Assembly: GCA_029245725.1 (NCBI GenBank)
Contig: JAQWOT010000324.1
Span: 1-64,000, forward strand
Source of the DNA: SAR324 cluster bacterium
Lineage (GTDB): Bacteria > SAR324 > NAC60-12
Direction of reading: 5' to 3'
DNA: 64,000 nucleotides
This document shows, piece after piece, positions 8,299 through 18,500 of the stretch. The notes under the pieces are model-generated. The model was not told the origin of the DNA and did not search any database. It saw only the letters and a program-made list of their open reading frames with translations. Both the position numbers and the translations under genes were made by a program. Each line of letters begins with the position of its first letter. The first letter of the stretch is position 1.

Positions 8299-9682
8299 AC
8301 TTATGAACGGTCTTTTCCAGGAAATTGCGGACTGCCTCAGAAGTTGCCGGTAAACGATGACATCTTGTGTCCCTGTTACGTAGATTGGCCAATTCAGAGG
8401 GTTCTGGAGGAGGATTTCCCGTGGCTTGCTCGATAGCGGTAGCAAACTTCGCAGGGTGTGCACATGCCAAGCTGATCACAGGACTGGATGATGAAATCTT
8501 TTGCGCTGCAGCATACCCAACCGCAGAATGGGGATCTAGCAGATAACCGTGCTTTGAATGCACCTCTCGGATGGTTGCTACAGTCTCCTCATCGTCCACA
8601 CGAACTGACTCAAACTGGGTTTGAGCCTTATTTAGATAATCTCCGATAAGCGTTAATTTTCCCGAAGACTGAAATTCTGTCATCCAATTTCGTACAATTT
8701 TAGGATCTTTATCACACAAGTCGTAGAGGTAACGTTCCAAGTTACTTGAAATTTGGATATCCATTGATGGGCTAAGCGTTTCTTGAACATCTTCTTGATA
8801 GTATTCACCCTTACTGAACAGACGATGGAGAATATCATTTGAATTGGTGGCTACAATTAGTTTCTCAACAGGCAGCCCCATTTGCTGGGCATAATATCCC
8901 GCCAGTACATTTCCGAAATTTCCGGTTGGCACTGAGAAAATAACTGGACTTTTAGCACTTGGCGCCACACGACAGTGGGCATATATGTAATAGACAATTT
9001 GGGTGAGAACTCTAGCCCAATTGATTGAATTGACAGCCCCCAATCGCTGAGTTTTTTTAAATTCCACATCGTTGAAAAGGGCTTTGACAATTTTTTGAGC
9101 ATCATCAAAGGTTCCGTCCACAGCAAGGTTGTGTACATTTTCATCTGTCACTGTAACCATCTGCAGCTCTTGTACAGGACTGACTCGGCCAAAAGGGTGC
9201 AACATATAAATTTCGAGATTCTTACGGTGTCGCACCCCATGAATGGCAGCGCTACCAGTATCTCCCGAAGTTGCACCTAGAATTCGTAATCGTTCACCCC
9301 GTCTGTTCAGCAGAGACTCAAACAGGTTCCCCAACAACTGAAGAGCCACGTCCTTAAAAGCGAAGGTGGGGCCATGGAATAATTCTAGTACATGTATCAA
9401 AGATACTGGAACAACTGGGGTGATGCTTGATGTTCGAAAACTTCTGTAGCTCTGTTGAATCATTGCTCTTAATTCTGATCTGTCAACAGACTCCCCCACA
9501 AACAAATCCAGTACTTCAAGACAAAGGTCTTTATAATTCAACGAACGCCAATCTTTGAGTTTTCCTTTGATACTTGGCAACTCTTGGGGAATTAATAGAC
9601 CTCCATCTTCGGCAAGGCCCATCATGACTGCATCATCGAAATTTAGCTCACTCACACCTCCGCGGGTACTGCAATACTTCAT
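8291..9682 (-). CDS. thrC: Threonine synthase
   Basis: 463-residue PLP enzyme making threonine from O-phosphohomoserine in the cytoplasm. The N terminus MKYCSTRGGVSELNFDDAV and AEDGGLLIP are characteristic; the PLP lysine lies in GPTFAFKDVALQLLG (about residue 109), and the phosphate-binding glycine motif is in LGATSGDTGSAAIHG. Length fits the bacterial class. The start has a fair ribosome site (AGGAAA). It appears to be the first gene of a six-gene overlapping run ending at 1893; no other threonine genes are nearby. Confidence 0.96.
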   Translation of the reverse strand: MKYCSTRGGVSELNFDDAVMMGLAEDGGLLIPQELPSIKGKLKDWRSLNYKDLCLEVLDLFVGESVDRSELRAMIQQSYRSFRTSSITPVVPVSLIHVLELFHGPTFAFKDVALQLLGNLFESLLNRRGERLRILGATSGDTGSAAIHGVRHRKNLEIYMLHPFGRVSPVQELQMVTVTDENVHNLAVDGTFDDAQKIVKALFNDVEFKKTQRLGAVNSINWARVLTQIVYYIYAHCRVAPSAKSPVIFSVPTGNFGNVLAGYYAQQMGLPVEKLIVATNSNDILHRLFSKGEYYQEDVQETLSPSMDIQISSNLERYLYDLCDKDPKIVRNWMTEFQSSGKLTLIGDYLNKAQTQFESVRVDDEETVATIREVHSKHGYLLDPHSAVGYAAAQKISSSSPVISLACAHPAKFATAIEQATGNPPPEPSELANLRNRDTRCHRLPATSEAVRNFLEKTVHKYD

Positions 9683-9775
9683 TTATTTCCTGAATAAACA
9701 CTGAACATCTTGGTTGTAAAATAGGGTATGCAGGTACAGAATAACATCAATTGGGCGCATTAAAGAAGTAATGTT

Positions 9776-10009
9776 TCAGAGCCCTTGCATCCACCATGTC
9801 AGCACTAATTTTGCTTCTCTTTCTCTAAAAGAAGTTTCATCGATCTTGCCGAGAGCAAATCCATCTCGAAGATAGTGAAGCTTCGCCAAGCATTCTTTTC
9901 GACTCTCACAGTGACTCCAGCCTTTATCCTTCCGATACACCAATTGATAGTATTCCTCGTCATCAACCAAGATAGGGTGATCAATAGAATGCGGCGTAAG
10001 ATTGATCAT
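9776..10009 (-). CDS. Small hypothetical protein
   Basis: 77 residues, charged, no signal peptide or membrane segment, with WSHCESRKECLAKL in the middle. I do not recognise a family. It starts at ATG 10009-10007, so its start codon overlaps the start codon of the divergent lnt gene (CATG at 10007-10010), and it precedes thrC by 93 bases on the same strand. The amino-acid composition looks like a real cytosolic protein, but the evidence is only an open frame in a sensible place. Confidence 0.55.
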   Translation of the reverse strand: MINLTPHSIDHPILVDDEEYYQLVYRKDKGWSHCESRKECLAKLHYLRDGFALGKIDETSFREREAKLVLTWWMQGL

Positions 10010-11681
10010 GACTAATTCTCATTGGACTAGGAGGGCATTCTGCAATCGTGGTCGTAGATTTCTTGTAGCCGCGAGCAGTGGGGTAATGTTTGGTTTCAGT
10101 ACCCCAGGGTTCGGATTGCCATTACTGGGGCTAGTTTCTTTGGTGCCATTATTAATTTTGTATGAGGAAATCCTCTCAATTCCCCAAAAGAGGCGCAAAT
10201 CATTTTTCAACATTCTTGTTTACAGTTTTGTTGCAGGATCCATCAGTGCCGTGATTGGGGGCTATTGCATCACCAACAGCGCCCACGTCTATGGTCATCT
10301 GCCACTACCTCTAGCAGTCTTAGTCACAGCTGTTGGATATGGCCTCGAGGTTGGTCTGATTTTCTTCTTCTATTTTGGGTTTTTGCTTCCATTTTTACCT
10401 AAACATTCCTGGGCTGACCTGCCTGTCCGTATTCTTTGGATTTTGATTCTGGAACCTCACTATCCTCGTCTGTTCGAATGGAGTCTTGGCGGATTCACTT
10501 ACTACAAAGTCCCATATATTGAGCAGCTCGCTGATATAATTGGCTCTTCAGGACTTAGCTTATTTAGTGTCGGCTGTAATTTTACATTCGTCTTGGCCTG
10601 GCGTTGCCTCAAGCAACGAAACGATGCGTGGTTCAACGTTAAGTTCGCAACAATACTATTGATAACAGCGCATTTGCTAGCTGGGGCCTATGGTAGGTGG
10701 CGCATAATAGAGTTGCATGATTTCAAGTCAGAAGCACAGATTGAGGTAGTATCTTTACAACCCAATTTCTCTTTAGCACAACTTGCTTCTAATCCCGATC
10801 TAGCTTACTCGGAACGCATTCGTAATATTGATTCTTTGTTGGATGATTCGAGAAAGGCCCTAGCGAAAACCCATCGAAAAGAGAAAGATCTACCAAGAAT
10901 ACTTGTTTGGCCAGAATCTACCTTCCCAGCCCCAATTTTTAAAGATGCTTCTGCTAAAGAGTTAGTCTCAAATTTTGCTGAAGAAGAACGGGTACATATT
11001 CTACTCAGTACTGTGGACTGGGAAATGCAGGCAGATGGTAGTTACCGGTTTTTTGGTATTTCAGTTTTGGTTAACCCTGAAGGAGAGATTGCAGGGCGCT
11101 ACAACAAGATCTTTTTAATCCCATTTGGAGAGAGTATTCCAGGTTCAAGTTGGTTTCCAAGTTGGGCCGCTTGGTTAAGGGAGATGATTCCCAACATCTC
11201 AGAATTTGAGCCGGGCCAGGAATTTACAGCTATGCCAATTGGGGATGTCAAGATTTCGGCGCCTATTTGTTTCGACGGATTCTCACCAGAGATTATTCCG
11301 AAAATGGTTCAGAATGGTGCCAACCTGATCGTGTTGAGTGGAAATTTAGCCTGGTTTGGAAAATCCAATGCCGCTGATTATCTGGAAATGATTACGCGTT
11401 GGAGAAGTCTTGAGAGTCGTGTACCCGTGATTTTTGCTACGAATAGCGGCTACAGTTCGTACTGGGATGCCACAGGCCAAGTGCGTACCAAGAGGATGAA
11501 ACTCTTTGAGGAAGGACATTTGAGTGCAGTGATGGAATTGGCCACATATAATTCTTGGTATAGGGAGAAGTCCAAGTGGTTAGTGTGGCTTTACTGTATA
11601 CTCAGTTTGATGGCGTTTGGATATTTGATTAAACATAGGAAAAAGATAACAATTAGTCAGGACGACGCATCCGGCCTCTAA
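10008..11681 (+). CDS. lnt: Apolipoprotein N-acyltransferase
   Basis: 557-residue inner-membrane enzyme that adds the third acyl chain to lipoproteins in Gram-negative bacteria. The N-terminal half has several membrane segments beginning GFSTPGFGLPLLGLVSLVP; the C-terminal half is a nitrilase-like domain with the catalytic triad Glu in WPESTFPAP (about 301), Lys in YNKIFLIPFGE (about 365) and Cys in PICFDGFSPE (about 420). One more membrane segment near the end (WLVWLYCILSLMAFGYLI) matches the known topology. A TTG lies in frame at 10002, but the ATG at 10008 is preferred. The 3' end overlaps the convergent recombinase-like gene by 29 bases. Confidence 0.93.
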   Translation: MTNSHWTRRAFCNRGRRFLVAASSGVMFGFSTPGFGLPLLGLVSLVPLLILYEEILSIPQKRRKSFFNILVYSFVAGSISAVIGGYCITNSAHVYGHLPLPLAVLVTAVGYGLEVGLIFFFYFGFLLPFLPKHSWADLPVRILWILILEPHYPRLFEWSLGGFTYYKVPYIEQLADIIGSSGLSLFSVGCNFTFVLAWRCLKQRNDAWFNVKFATILLITAHLLAGAYGRWRIIELHDFKSEAQIEVVSLQPNFSLAQLASNPDLAYSERIRNIDSLLDDSRKALAKTHRKEKDLPRILVWPESTFPAPIFKDASAKELVSNFAEEERVHILLSTVDWEMQADGSYRFFGISVLVNPEGEIAGRYNKIFLIPFGESIPGSSWFPSWAAWLREMIPNISEFEPGQEFTAMPIGDVKISAPICFDGFSPEIIPKMVQNGANLIVLSGNLAWFGKSNAADYLEMITRWRSLESRVPVIFATNSGYSSYWDATGQVRTKRMKLFEEGHLSAVMELATYNSWYREKSKWLVWLYCILSLMAFGYLIKHRKKITISQDDASGL

Positions 11682-12372
11682 TCCGGATTGGCTCTCCGTA
11701 AACAGGATTCGTGCAAACTGTTTTCACAGTTTCCGTATACCAATTGCCACCGCGTTTTGCGGGAATGAGATTCTGGTTTAAGTATTTTGCGATTTTGCTG
11801 TAACTGAGTTGCTCCATCTCCCTTTTCTGACGGATCAGTTTAACAATTTCTACTTCCTCCTCGGCTGGGATCAATTTTTTATTCTGATAAACAAAGCCGT
11901 AGGGAGCATGGCCCACACGCTCTCCAATGCGGCGCTTTCTCTCGATCAATTCACGAGTTCGATCAGAGATTCTTCGGGATTCCCACTTCGACAAAATGCC
12001 GATGATGTTTAGAATACGTTGCCCGCAGGCGGTTGCTGTCTCAACGTTTTCCTCAATCGAGATTAGATTGACACCACTCTCATGACATAATTTCTGTAAA
12101 ACTTGCTGATGAAGATGAAGTACTCGCACCAATCGATCCAATCGAGGAACAATCAAAGTTGTAATTTCACCGGATTCAGCAAGATGCAAAACTTCAGCAA
12201 GACCAGATAGATCAAGAGTTGCACTAGTTTCCGCTTCATCTTGGATTATTCTCTTGAGTGTAAGGTTTCTTGCGGCTGCAAAGTGTCTGATTTGTGACTC
12301 CTGCTCTTCCAGGGTAAAACCTTTGGGCTGAGTGCGCTGATAGTTGATTCGAATGTAGCCGTAAACCGCCAT
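11653..12372 (-). CDS. Serine-recombinase-like protein lacking the catalytic serine
   Basis: 239 residues. The first about 140 follow the resolvase domain: YGYIRIN, GFTLEEQESQIRHFAA, IVPRLDRLVR, ILSKWESRRISDRTRELI. A partial Recombinase domain follows (HAPYGFVYQNKKLIPAEEE, YSKIAKYLNQ, TNPVYGEP). The nucleophile position of the canonical YxRxS motif is Asn10 (YIRIN), and the SGxxxxRPG segment has lost the arginine, so strand cleavage is doubtful. It is shorter than large serine recombinases and lacks the zinc ribbon and coiled coil. No terminal repeats or cargo genes are seen nearby. It may be a domesticated DNA-binding protein (inference). Convergent with lnt, divergent from the next gene. 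Confidence 0.8.
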   Translation of the reverse strand: MAVYGYIRINYQRTQPKGFTLEEQESQIRHFAAARNLTLKRIIQDEAETSATLDLSGLAEVLHLAESGEITTLIVPRLDRLVRVLHLHQQVLQKLCHESGVNLISIEENVETATACGQRILNIIGILSKWESRRISDRTRELIERKRRIGERVGHAPYGFVYQNKKLIPAEEEVEIVKLIRQKREMEQLSYSKIAKYLNQNLIPAKRGGNWYTETVKTVCTNPVYGEPIRIRGRMRRPD

Positions 12373-12458
12373 AGTTTGCCCTTTGAACGTCCCTCTTGAT
12401 TTCTGGATTCCGAAAAAAGTAAGGAATTTGAATTTTTAAATCATTCTGAAAGGTTTAG

Positions 12459-13304
12459 ATGGTTTGTCGGAATAGTCAATCAGTTTGTCAGATAAAACAA
12501 TTTTATTTCATCATTTTGTCTTTTATCTTTTACAGTCTATTTTCGCAGGATTTACTAGCGAATAACTACCTTTCACTGCTTCAAGATGGATCCACTTTAC
12601 GCTACGAACATTGGAACTTAGATCGCAAAGAGGTAACAGGTTACAGTAATTTCCTCCAAATTTATCAAAATGATAAAAAACAATGGCTGGAGCAAAACGC
12701 CAACACTAAACCTGATGGGGAAGTCTTTACTCGCAAACAGCTTATTTTCACAGACACTGGTCAGATTCAACAATACACTGAAGAAGATCTGAGAGATGTA
12801 TATCAGGTTTCAACAATTTATCAGGGATCAACTTCAGAGTCTGTTCTCAATAGATCCCACGAAATTCGGACTTTTAAACAACAACTTGAGCAGGGCACGG
12901 TACCCCTAGAGTTGATCATGTTGCACATGCGATTTCTCATGCCTGAGCTCTTGAAGGATAAGGAAGTGAAATTCCCCATTTATGCGTCGATGTTAGCATT
13001 GGAATTGGAAGAGCAGGGACTGCCTCAATCTCTGAGCCAATTGGAAATGATTGCAGAGCCCATCAAGAAACGAAATTATTCAGCTCCATGGGGCGCTCAA
13101 GAAGCACTTCAAATTGACCTTTATCCCGCATCATGGACAGTCCGAGCTCTACTTCCCGCAGAAAAAAGTCGTTTTCGGTTTGTTATCGCGACGAGCTCAC
13201 CACATTTGATCCTGGAGTTTGAAGAAGGTAAAACTCGTCATACACTACTTGAATGGAACAATGAGGGTTCAAAAATGATTGATGAGATCAAACCACTGTT
13301 TTAA
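12459..13304 (+). CDS. Exported protein of unknown function
   Basis: 281 residues. Residues about 14-35 form a hydrophobic segment (FYFIILSFIFYSLFSQ) ending near LLA, a signal peptide. The mature part is mixed alpha/beta without cysteine clusters or known motifs; phrases such as LQDGSTLRYEHWNLDRKEV and RFRFVIATSSPHLILEFEEG suggest a beta-rich periplasmic domain of the kind that binds or carries lipophilic ligands, but this is weak. AAAGG lies upstream of the ATG. The next gene starts 92 bases later and may be co-transcribed. I do not recognise it. Confidence 0.7.
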   Translation: MVCRNSQSVCQIKQFYFIILSFIFYSLFSQDLLANNYLSLLQDGSTLRYEHWNLDRKEVTGYSNFLQIYQNDKKQWLEQNANTKPDGEVFTRKQLIFTDTGQIQQYTEEDLRDVYQVSTIYQGSTSESVLNRSHEIRTFKQQLEQGTVPLELIMLHMRFLMPELLKDKEVKFPIYASMLALELEEQGLPQSLSQLEMIAEPIKKRNYSAPWGAQEALQIDLYPASWTVRALLPAEKSRFRFVIATSSPHLILEFEEGKTRHTLLEWNNEGSKMIDEIKPLF

Positions 13305-13395
13305 AAGTGCGTATGATCCTGAATGCTAGCCCTATTTATTCCACAAGCAACATAATGATCGACTCTTGATCGAGTAAAGAACCTCACAGGTATCT

Positions 13396-15090
13396 ATGGA
13401 ATTTTTGAAGAAGATTTTCAAAGAAGGCGGGACAAAAGATGAGGGTTATCAGACACATCTCAAAAAAGCCAAACAGTTGTTGGACAGCCGATTTTATGAC
13501 CGAGCCTCTGTTGAGTACAGCAAGGCTCTCCAGATTAATGCTCAGCAATCAATACCAATTGTTAAGAGACAATTTGAGGATGCAGAAGCTGCGGGGGGTT
13601 TGGACCTGTTATCTCTGGGACAGAGCTTACTAGTTTCCTTTCCCAACAACCCAGAATTAGCTAACTTTTTAGGGAATTTATGTCGACGCCACTCTCAGCC
13701 AAGACAAGCAGAGAACTACTATAAACATGCGCTGAAGGTAAATCCGGACTACGAATGGGCATCCTACAATCTTGCAGCAACACTAGCTCACAGCTATCAG
13801 TATGATGACAATGCAAAGCTTTCAATCAGTGTCTTTGAGGTCAGAACTAGCTTTGTCCTACCCCCGTTTGAGGATGAGTTAGCCCAACTGATTGACATGG
13901 AATTCAATGAAAAGTTTGCAGCATGGGAGGCCGCAAAAGAAGCTGCAGAAGAAGAAGCCAAACTGGAACCAGAACCGAAAGCATTTGACCAGCCTGAACC
14001 AAAACGGCCAAAAACGCCAAAAGAACCTGGTCAGCTATTCTCAAAATTAAAATTAGCATGGAATGAAGCCCAATCACCCCAAGAAAAAAAAGAACCCTTC
14101 AAACTGATCTGTGCGCTTGGCTATCAACTACTATCTCAAAATCAAGCTGTCTCCTTCAAAGTTTTTGAGTGGGCTGTGCAGCGAAATCCTCTTGATGCAA
14201 ACCTGCGTTGCTTTTTATTTTGTTCATTAGCACTAAAGCAACCAAAAATTGCCGTTGAAAAGCTCATTGCCTTACTGGCAAAAGTGCCAAATCATCGCTA
14301 CACCCTGATCAACTTAGGATTAACCTATCGTCGAGCTAATAATATTCAGTTGTCACGTCGTTATCTCTTCATTGGCTTCGAGATGCTGCGGCGGTCCCAG
14401 GGAAAATATGAAGTCGCAGGATTGTTCGAGGAAGCTAAGCTTCTAATCAGAAAAAATCGACGCAAAGCTTGGGAGCTGCTACATGATCTGCGACTGGATA
14501 TGACAAAGCCAGAGCAACTTTTGCAGTTGGGCACCTTATCCTTGGAGTTTAAAGAGTGGAATACAGCTCAGAGTTGCTTTCATGAAATTTTACTGAAGGA
14601 TCCAAAAAACCGGCAAGCACTAGATGGGATGAGAACCATCCGCCAAGAATGGCTGGCCTTGGCAAGAATTGCGGCTGACAGGAATAACTGGCAAGAATCT
14701 GTGCTGGGATATCAACTCGTAATCAGCGTGGAAGCGGACGAAGAAGTCTTAGAGGAAGCCTTGGAAGTTGCCAAGGGGCTCGGGAATCCAAAAACAATTC
14801 GTGAGTTCGAGAGAGAGCTTGCCTTACAGAAACAAAAAGATCGCTTGGCTATTGCCAATCAACATTTGGAAAGAGCGATGATGCTTGAGGGGAAACGTCA
14901 GGGTCCAGCAGCAATTCAGGAATATCAGCAATCAATCATTATGTTGCCACAGCATAAAGTTTTTGTCCAAATGTTGGATTGCTGTCGCAAATTTCGTCTA
15001 GACAGTCACGCAGAACAGCTCAGTGTGTGGTTTGAGAAGGTACAGAAAGCTGATCCTGAAGAAGAAATTCCACCACTAGAGATTGTCTAA
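13396..15090 (+). CDS. Cytoplasmic TPR-repeat protein
   Basis: 564 residues without a signal peptide. TPR-like pairs occur at about 15-60, 80-130 (AENYYKHALKVNPDYEWASY) and 230-420 (YTLINLGLTYRRANN, WNTAQSCFHEILLKDPKN). Between them, about residues 165-215, lies a charged, proline- and lysine-rich linker. It is likely a scaffold for protein complexes; no partner can be named. It ends 18 bases from the end of a convergent lipoprotein gene. The segment SKLKLAWNEAQSPQEKKEPF marks the start of a second, more conserved-looking helical domain. Confidence 0.75.
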   Translation: MEFLKKIFKEGGTKDEGYQTHLKKAKQLLDSRFYDRASVEYSKALQINAQQSIPIVKRQFEDAEAAGGLDLLSLGQSLLVSFPNNPELANFLGNLCRRHSQPRQAENYYKHALKVNPDYEWASYNLAATLAHSYQYDDNAKLSISVFEVRTSFVLPPFEDELAQLIDMEFNEKFAAWEAAKEAAEEEAKLEPEPKAFDQPEPKRPKTPKEPGQLFSKLKLAWNEAQSPQEKKEPFKLICALGYQLLSQNQAVSFKVFEWAVQRNPLDANLRCFLFCSLALKQPKIAVEKLIALLAKVPNHRYTLINLGLTYRRANNIQLSRRYLFIGFEMLRRSQGKYEVAGLFEEAKLLIRKNRRKAWELLHDLRLDMTKPEQLLQLGTLSLEFKEWNTAQSCFHEILLKDPKNRQALDGMRTIRQEWLALARIAADRNNWQESVLGYQLVISVEADEEVLEEALEVAKGLGNPKTIREFERELALQKQKDRLAIANQHLERAMMLEGKRQGPAAIQEYQQSIIMLPQHKVFVQMLDCCRKFRLDSHAEQLSVWFEKVQKADPEEEIPPLEIV

Positions 15091-15108
15091 ATCATGTAAC
15101 AAATTGGT

Positions 15109-15495
15109 TTAGGAGGCCTTCTGTTTCAATAGTACTTCACGCTTAATCACTCCCTCCGTTGTATACACCTCAACAGTAAAACTCTTTTCCTCAGACTTCA
15201 GTGAGTAGGGTATTTTATAGAGAAAATCATAAGACCTTCCAGCTAGAGTCATTGGGATGTTGTCGACATATATAGCTTGTACTGGTTTGAAGGAACTGAC
15301 TATGAGATTCCAGCTTCCTTCAGGCTCAGAAACAATAGCTGAGCTTTCATTGAAAATCAGAACATTCTGGGTTTCAGATTCAGAGAACTTTGCAGCACCG
15401 CTTTGACTTTCGCTTGATACTTTTCCTATTGATTCGTGTTCAGCTGCACACCCCAAAAGAAAGCCAAACATTAAGCACAACAGTAACCTTTTCAT
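15109..15495 (-). CDS. Small lipoprotein
   Basis: 128 residues with a lipoprotein signal: MKRLLLCLMFGFLLGC, lipobox LLGC at residue 16. The mature part is Ser/Glu-rich at first, then beta-strand-like (WNLIVSSFKPVQAIYVDNIP, KSFTVEVYTTEG), as in a small Ig-like or PEGA-like fold. It starts 6 bases after the ileS stop and is probably the last gene of that transcription unit. Function unknown. Confidence 0.72.
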   Translation of the reverse strand: MKRLLLCLMFGFLLGCAAEHESIGKVSSESQSGAAKFSESETQNVLIFNESSAIVSEPEGSWNLIVSSFKPVQAIYVDNIPMTLAGRSYDFLYKIPYSLKSEEKSFTVEVYTTEGVIKREVLLKQKAS

Positions 15496-15501
15496 GTAAC
15501 C

Positions 15502-18500
15502 TCAAGGAGAAGGATTCATTCTTTGTAATTCAATCGTACAAATCTCACCATTGATGTCCCACTCACTGCCGTAGTTTTCTTCAAGCAGTAGTTTCTCACA
15601 AAGGGTTTCGGTGCAAACAAAATCCTGGTAAGCATTAAGCGCTTTGCCCACAATATCTGTGGGCTTGCACCTAATTAGGATACGGTCCATGACTGCGAGG
15701 TCTTGTTCCTTGCGCATGTGCTGAACTTTGTTCACAAATTCTCTCGCAAGACCCTCTTTGATTAGGGATTCATTCAATTGAGTGTCAAGTGCAATGGTTA
15801 CACTACCACAAGACTCCACCAAAAGTCCTTCACGCTGTGAACGCTTAATAAGGACGTCTTCAAGTGTGAGCGTAACTTCTCCATTCGTATGTTGTAAGGT
15901 GACACTTCCTCCATCCTGCAATCTTCGAATGTTTTCCAAGTCAAGTGTCTTGATTTGATCAGCGACCTCCTTCATACGCTTGCCCAAACGCTTCCCTAAA
16001 ACTCTAAAATTTGCCTGTGCGCTTAATCCCACTAGATCCTCCTCGTTTTCTGTGAGGACTAATTCTTTGATGTTTAGTTCATCCAGCAGCAGCGCATCCA
16101 GTTCATTCAAGATTCTCTGTGCCTCTGGATCACGTGTTATCAAAAATAATCTATGAAGCGGTTGGCGGATTTTCAACTGATGCTTCGCTCGAAGAGCACG
16201 CCCCATATTAACTGCGGCTAAGACAAGATCCATTCTTGCCTCCAACTCTGAATCCCTCACTTTGTCATCTACTGCTGGAAAGAAGTCCAGATGTACACTA
16301 ATCGGATCCCCTTCCCTTCGAAGTGATTCATAGATTCCTTCTGCAACATATGGAACGAAGCTAGCGATAATTTTAGAAAGATCTCTCAGCACTAAGAACA
16401 GAGTAGCATATGCAGACATCTTGTCTTGGCCCCTACCATCTTTCCAAAAGCGACGTCGGCTGCGTCTCAAATACCAGTTTGTCAGGAGGTCGATAAAGTG
16501 AACAAAGGGTGCAGATGCTTTATTCAATTCATAAAGGTCCATTGCAGAGTCAACCTCAGCGATGAGTCCTTGCAAACGACTCATAATCCAACGATCCAAT
16601 GGATTCGTTTTTTCTACAGCTAGATTTGCTTCAGTCGGATCCCAACCATCTATTTCTGCATAGGTTGAAAGGAAGGATAGTGAATTCCACAAGGGCAAGA
16701 GTACGGAGCGAGTTACTTCAACTAAGCCTTGCTCAGAAAAACGCAAAGACTCCCCTTGAACTGCAACAGAGTTGAGCATGTATAGCCTAATGGCGTCAGC
16801 CCCATACCGATCCAGCATCTCAACTGGATCAGGATAATTTTTGAGACGTTTGCTCATCTTCTTGCCATCTTCCGCTAAAATCAGTCCATTTACGATACAG
16901 TTGCGAAAAGCGGGAGCATCGAACAAGGCTGCAGCATGAACCACTAAGGTATAGAACCAACCGCGTGTTTGATCTAGACCCTCACAGATGAAATTTGCTG
17001 GGAAATTTTCTTCGAATAGTTCCTTGTTTTCAAAAGGATAGTGCTGTTGTGCGTAGGGCATTGCACCTGACTCAAACCAACAATCTAATACTTCAGGAAT
17101 GCGTCGATAGGTTTTCCCGTCCTTGTTGATCAATAAATCATCCAAAAAGTGCTTGTGCAGGTCTGTAATTTTTTGACCAACGGCCTCTTCCAAATCAGCG
17201 ACGTTTCCAAAACATAAAATATCCCCATCCTCACTACGCCAGATAGGTAACGGTGTGCCCCAATATCGGTTGCGACTGATCGCCCAATCTCTCGCATTTT
17301 CTAACCATTTGCCGAAGCGTCCATCACGAATGTGTGTTGGTACCCAATGAACAGCTTGGTTGTGAGAAACCATTCGGTCTTTGATTGCCTCTGCGTTGAC
17401 AAACCATGTTGAGATAGCTTTGTAAATCAGTGGAGTGTCTGTTCTCCAGCAGAATGGATAGCTATGCTGAATTGTGTCCTGCCTGAATAGTGAGCCTTGT
17501 TCTTTCAGCTCACGAATAATCGTTTTATCAGCCTCCTTGATATTCATTCCTGCGATAAAATCCATGTAAGTGCAGAAATTTCCCTCTGTATCCACAGGAT
17601 CAAAAACAGGAATGCCTTCACGCTGACAGATTCTTAGATCATCCTCACCAAATGCAGGAGCTTGGTGCACGATTCCCGTACCGCTTTCATCACTGACATA
17701 CTCATCCAATACAACACGTCGTGCCTTGGAAAGCTCGACTCTCCCATCGGCAAAACGGAATATTGGTTCATACGCTAGGCCTTCCAACTCCTTCCCGGCA
17801 CACTTCTTAATAATTTGATAGCTGCCTTCTTCAAAGTATGCCGAAAGGCGACCTTCACAGATCCAATACTTCTCTTCACTTCCGTGGGGCTGCAAACAGA
17901 CATAGTTCAAGTTCGGACCTGCACAGAGCGCAAGGTTGGAAGGCAAAGTCCAAGGAGTCGTTGTCCAAGCAAGAATAAAGGTGTCTGGTTCGGATGCTAA
18001 GGCAAATTTAACGGTAACTGATGGATCTTGGGTGTCCTTGTAGTTCAAATTTGCTTCAAAGTTTGAAAGCGGGGTGGAGACTCTCCAAGAGTACGGCATC
18101 ACCTTGACACCCTCATAGATGAGTCCCTTCTTCCAGAGTTGGTCGAAGACCCACCAAACCGACTCCATGAATGTCAGATCCATTGTCTTGTAGTCATTGT
18201 CAAAATCGATCCAGCGAGCCATTCTTTCTACGGTTTCTCGCCATTCACTTGCATAGCGGAGCACAATCTTGCGACATTCTTCGTTGAAGTTTCCGACTCC
18301 AAATTCCTCAATATCTGGACGTCCCTTCAAACCCAAAGTCTGCTCAATCTCGTATTCAACGGGTAACCCATGGCAATCCCATCCAAATCGTCTTTCTACT
18401 CGATAGCCCTGCATGGTTTTGTAGCGTGGAATCACGTCCTTGATTGTTCCTGCTAACAAATGTCCATAATGTGGGAGACCAGTCGCAAACGGAGGTCCAT

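Noticed and set aside
11653-12372. Mobile element centred on the recombinase-like gene
   Set aside because: No terminal repeats, no duplicated target, no cargo, and flanking genes are intact housekeeping genes.
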